NCBI GenBank assembly: GCA_003956705.1 | Contig: QZCP01000445.1 | Location: 428,017-492,016 of the forward strand | DNA: 64,000 nt | Source: Brevipalpus yothersi | Taxonomy: Eukaryota; Arthropoda; Arachnida; Trombidiformes; Tenuipalpidae | Direction: 5' to 3' | Part shown: in pieces, positions 62,436 to 64,000 of the stretch | Numbering within the stretch: the stretch's first letter is position 1 | How the letters are laid out: every line of letters begins with the position of its first letter | Position numbers and translations under genes: made by a program | The notes under the pieces: model-generated | The model's database searches: none | Told to the model about the DNA's origin: nothing | What the model saw: the letters and a program-made list of their open reading frames with translations, nothing else

Positions 62436-64000
62436 AAATATAGTTCACTCACTTAATGAACAAGTCAATTATAATTTGATTGTTGAATTTCGAGAAAGCA
62501 AAACATTTTCAACATTCTTTATCAGAATATAGGATTGAAACTCGAATATATGCACAAATATTAGCAATAAATTCCAACAATTCAATACAAATCAGAACAA
62601 ATTCATTCAATAAGAATGAAAACGTTTGACCTTTTGAGCCGGAAAGATCAGCATGATCAATATTGGCGAGTAAATCATTGTCAAAAAGGCTACCGATGGG
62701 TGGAGGAACGTGATGGAGATTCGGTCGGTGAAAGTGAAGATTCTTTGAGAATATAGAGAAGCTCTTGTGATTAGTTTGAAAAATACAGGAACTCTTTCTT
62801 CATTCCCCCAGTACGTATACGGTGTGCCATGCGTAACTACTTGGTTAACTTTGAGAATCTGATTCGAGAGGGAATCTTACTCTATTGAGAACTTCCAGCC
62901 ATCTAGTAGATCAGATTGGAGAACACCATTCTTTGGAGAATTCAGCACAATTGGAGTTCATGATGAAGATTAGAAGAAATTTCGACTTCCAAAAATTATG
63001 GGCACTAGAACTAAAGATTCATACCAAATGCTAACAAATATCCAAACCATCCTTTTTTAGCCATGATACCTATTGCTAGATGCGATACGGAAAAATTCAA
63101 AGGCATTGAATGGGACATTTCATTATTAGCTCAATTGAGACACGAATTCCTTGAAAACCAGTCAGTTCTGATCAACTTTTGATCAGTTTGTATTGAATTA
63201 GCTAGACAACAATAGTAGGACAGGTATGAATGAGCATAGAAATGAGCAGATACCTTTTTTAGGGGCACGCTTCATGTCTTCCCTCTTTTGATAACGGGGT
63301 CTACTCACCCTCATTCATACCTCTCCTACTAACAATAAACTATTGACTAACAGCTCTCAAAACTACAGAAAAAATAGAACCTCAGCGATTTGATATATTT
63401 TGTTCGTTGAAAAGTTTCTAAATTTGAATGTTTATCCTGAGAAATATTTCGAACTCACCTCTTCAGGATTCGTTCAAGGAAAATAGCTTAAAATACAAGA
63501 CGTAGATATTCAGTCTGTAAATGGGTGAAAAATTTGGCTCCAATATTGGCATAATGTTGATTGTTTTGGCAATATTTAAGCTCAATGTATCTTCAAAAGA
63601 TGGCGTACAAGGTTTGTAGGGCTCATGAACTGAAGGAGCCATTCTCGGTAGTGAGTTTTCGTGCCTCTCAGCATCCAATATTACTTTCAGCTCAACAGGG
63701 TCTATCTTGACCACCCCCGCATAACGGAATTACAATCCCAAATTGAGGTAAAATAATCGCGCCAATCATAGCGATCTCACTTGTCAGTGTATCGTAGTGT
63801 TCTTATGAAATTCTCTTCAAATCTATTCGAATAATTGTTCATCAGTCAAAAAGTTCTCGAATATCCAATTTTCGGATTAAAATTTATCTTCCTCTTCAAT
63901 ACCTTTTCTCTCACCTATAGACAATCAATAATCAACGACAATCATTTCTTACACACATGAAAGCAATGAAAATGTTACTTCGGGCCTCCCATATCAATTT
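62436..64000. other. Region upstream of Gpb5 to the window end
   Basis: Presumed 5' untranslated region and promoter of Gpb5, without a recognisable core promoter element. An open frame at 63463-63714 (-) has no recognisable product. No other gene is supported. Confidence 0.5.

Noticed and set aside
63463..63714. 83-codon frame on the - strand (VKIDPVELKVILDAERHEN), considered as a retroelement fragment
   Set aside because: No reverse transcriptase, protease or integrase motif and no flanking repeats could be seen, so the idea has no support.
1..64000. Possible tRNA genes or CRISPR-like arrays
   Set aside because: No B-box-type GGTTCGA.TCC with a paired A-box was found, and the only regularly repeated units are microsatellites without spacers.

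Overview
This is an AT-rich eukaryotic nuclear window with spliced genes, standard GT-AG introns, many long (GA)n/(CT)n microsatellites and two assembly gaps. The protein families (an invertebrate-type GPA2/GPB5 glycoprotein hormone pair, Sfmbt, CCT5, ERp44, ZNF706) point to a protostome animal. An arthropod, possibly a mite, is my best guess from gene size and intron style, but that is inference and nothing here fixes the species.

Layout. 1-3523: upstream non-coding DNA. 3524-8053 (+): a two-exon gene for a large secreted Ser/Thr/Pro-rich protein with a hydrophobic C-terminus. 8054-26343: about 18 kb with no gene I can support, rich in microsatellites and holding a 100-N gap. 26435-33837 is the gene-dense core: ZNF706 (-) and CCT5 (+) diverge from a shared interval of about 1 kb, followed by an unrecognised intronless 397-residue protein (+) that converges on ERP44 (-). 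37557-39086 (+): a five-exon gene for a 103-residue secreted miniprotein extraordinarily rich in Trp, Gly and His. 40768-44651 (+): Sfmbt, a four-MBT-repeat Polycomb-group protein. 49356-53013 (+): Gpa2, with a 738-N gap in intron 1. 60858-62435 (-): Gpb5.

How the genes relate. The core genes are housekeeping: cytosolic chaperonin subunit, ER thiol-retention chaperone, small zinc-finger protein. Gpa2 and Gpb5 encode the two cystine-knot subunits of thyrostimulin, the ancestral glycoprotein hormone. They lie tail-to-tail in one locus about 8 kb apart with at most one doubtful exon between them, so the complete ligand is encoded within 13 kb. The Trp/Gly/His-rich miniprotein and the large Ser-rich protein are the two secreted products I cannot assign to a family.

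All coding models were assembled by eye by joining reading frames across GT-AG boundaries with matching phase; no alignment or RNA evidence was available. An unexplained signal is the 8-mer TAACGGTA (either strand), found at least 17 times in this window, where base composition predicts about two or three.
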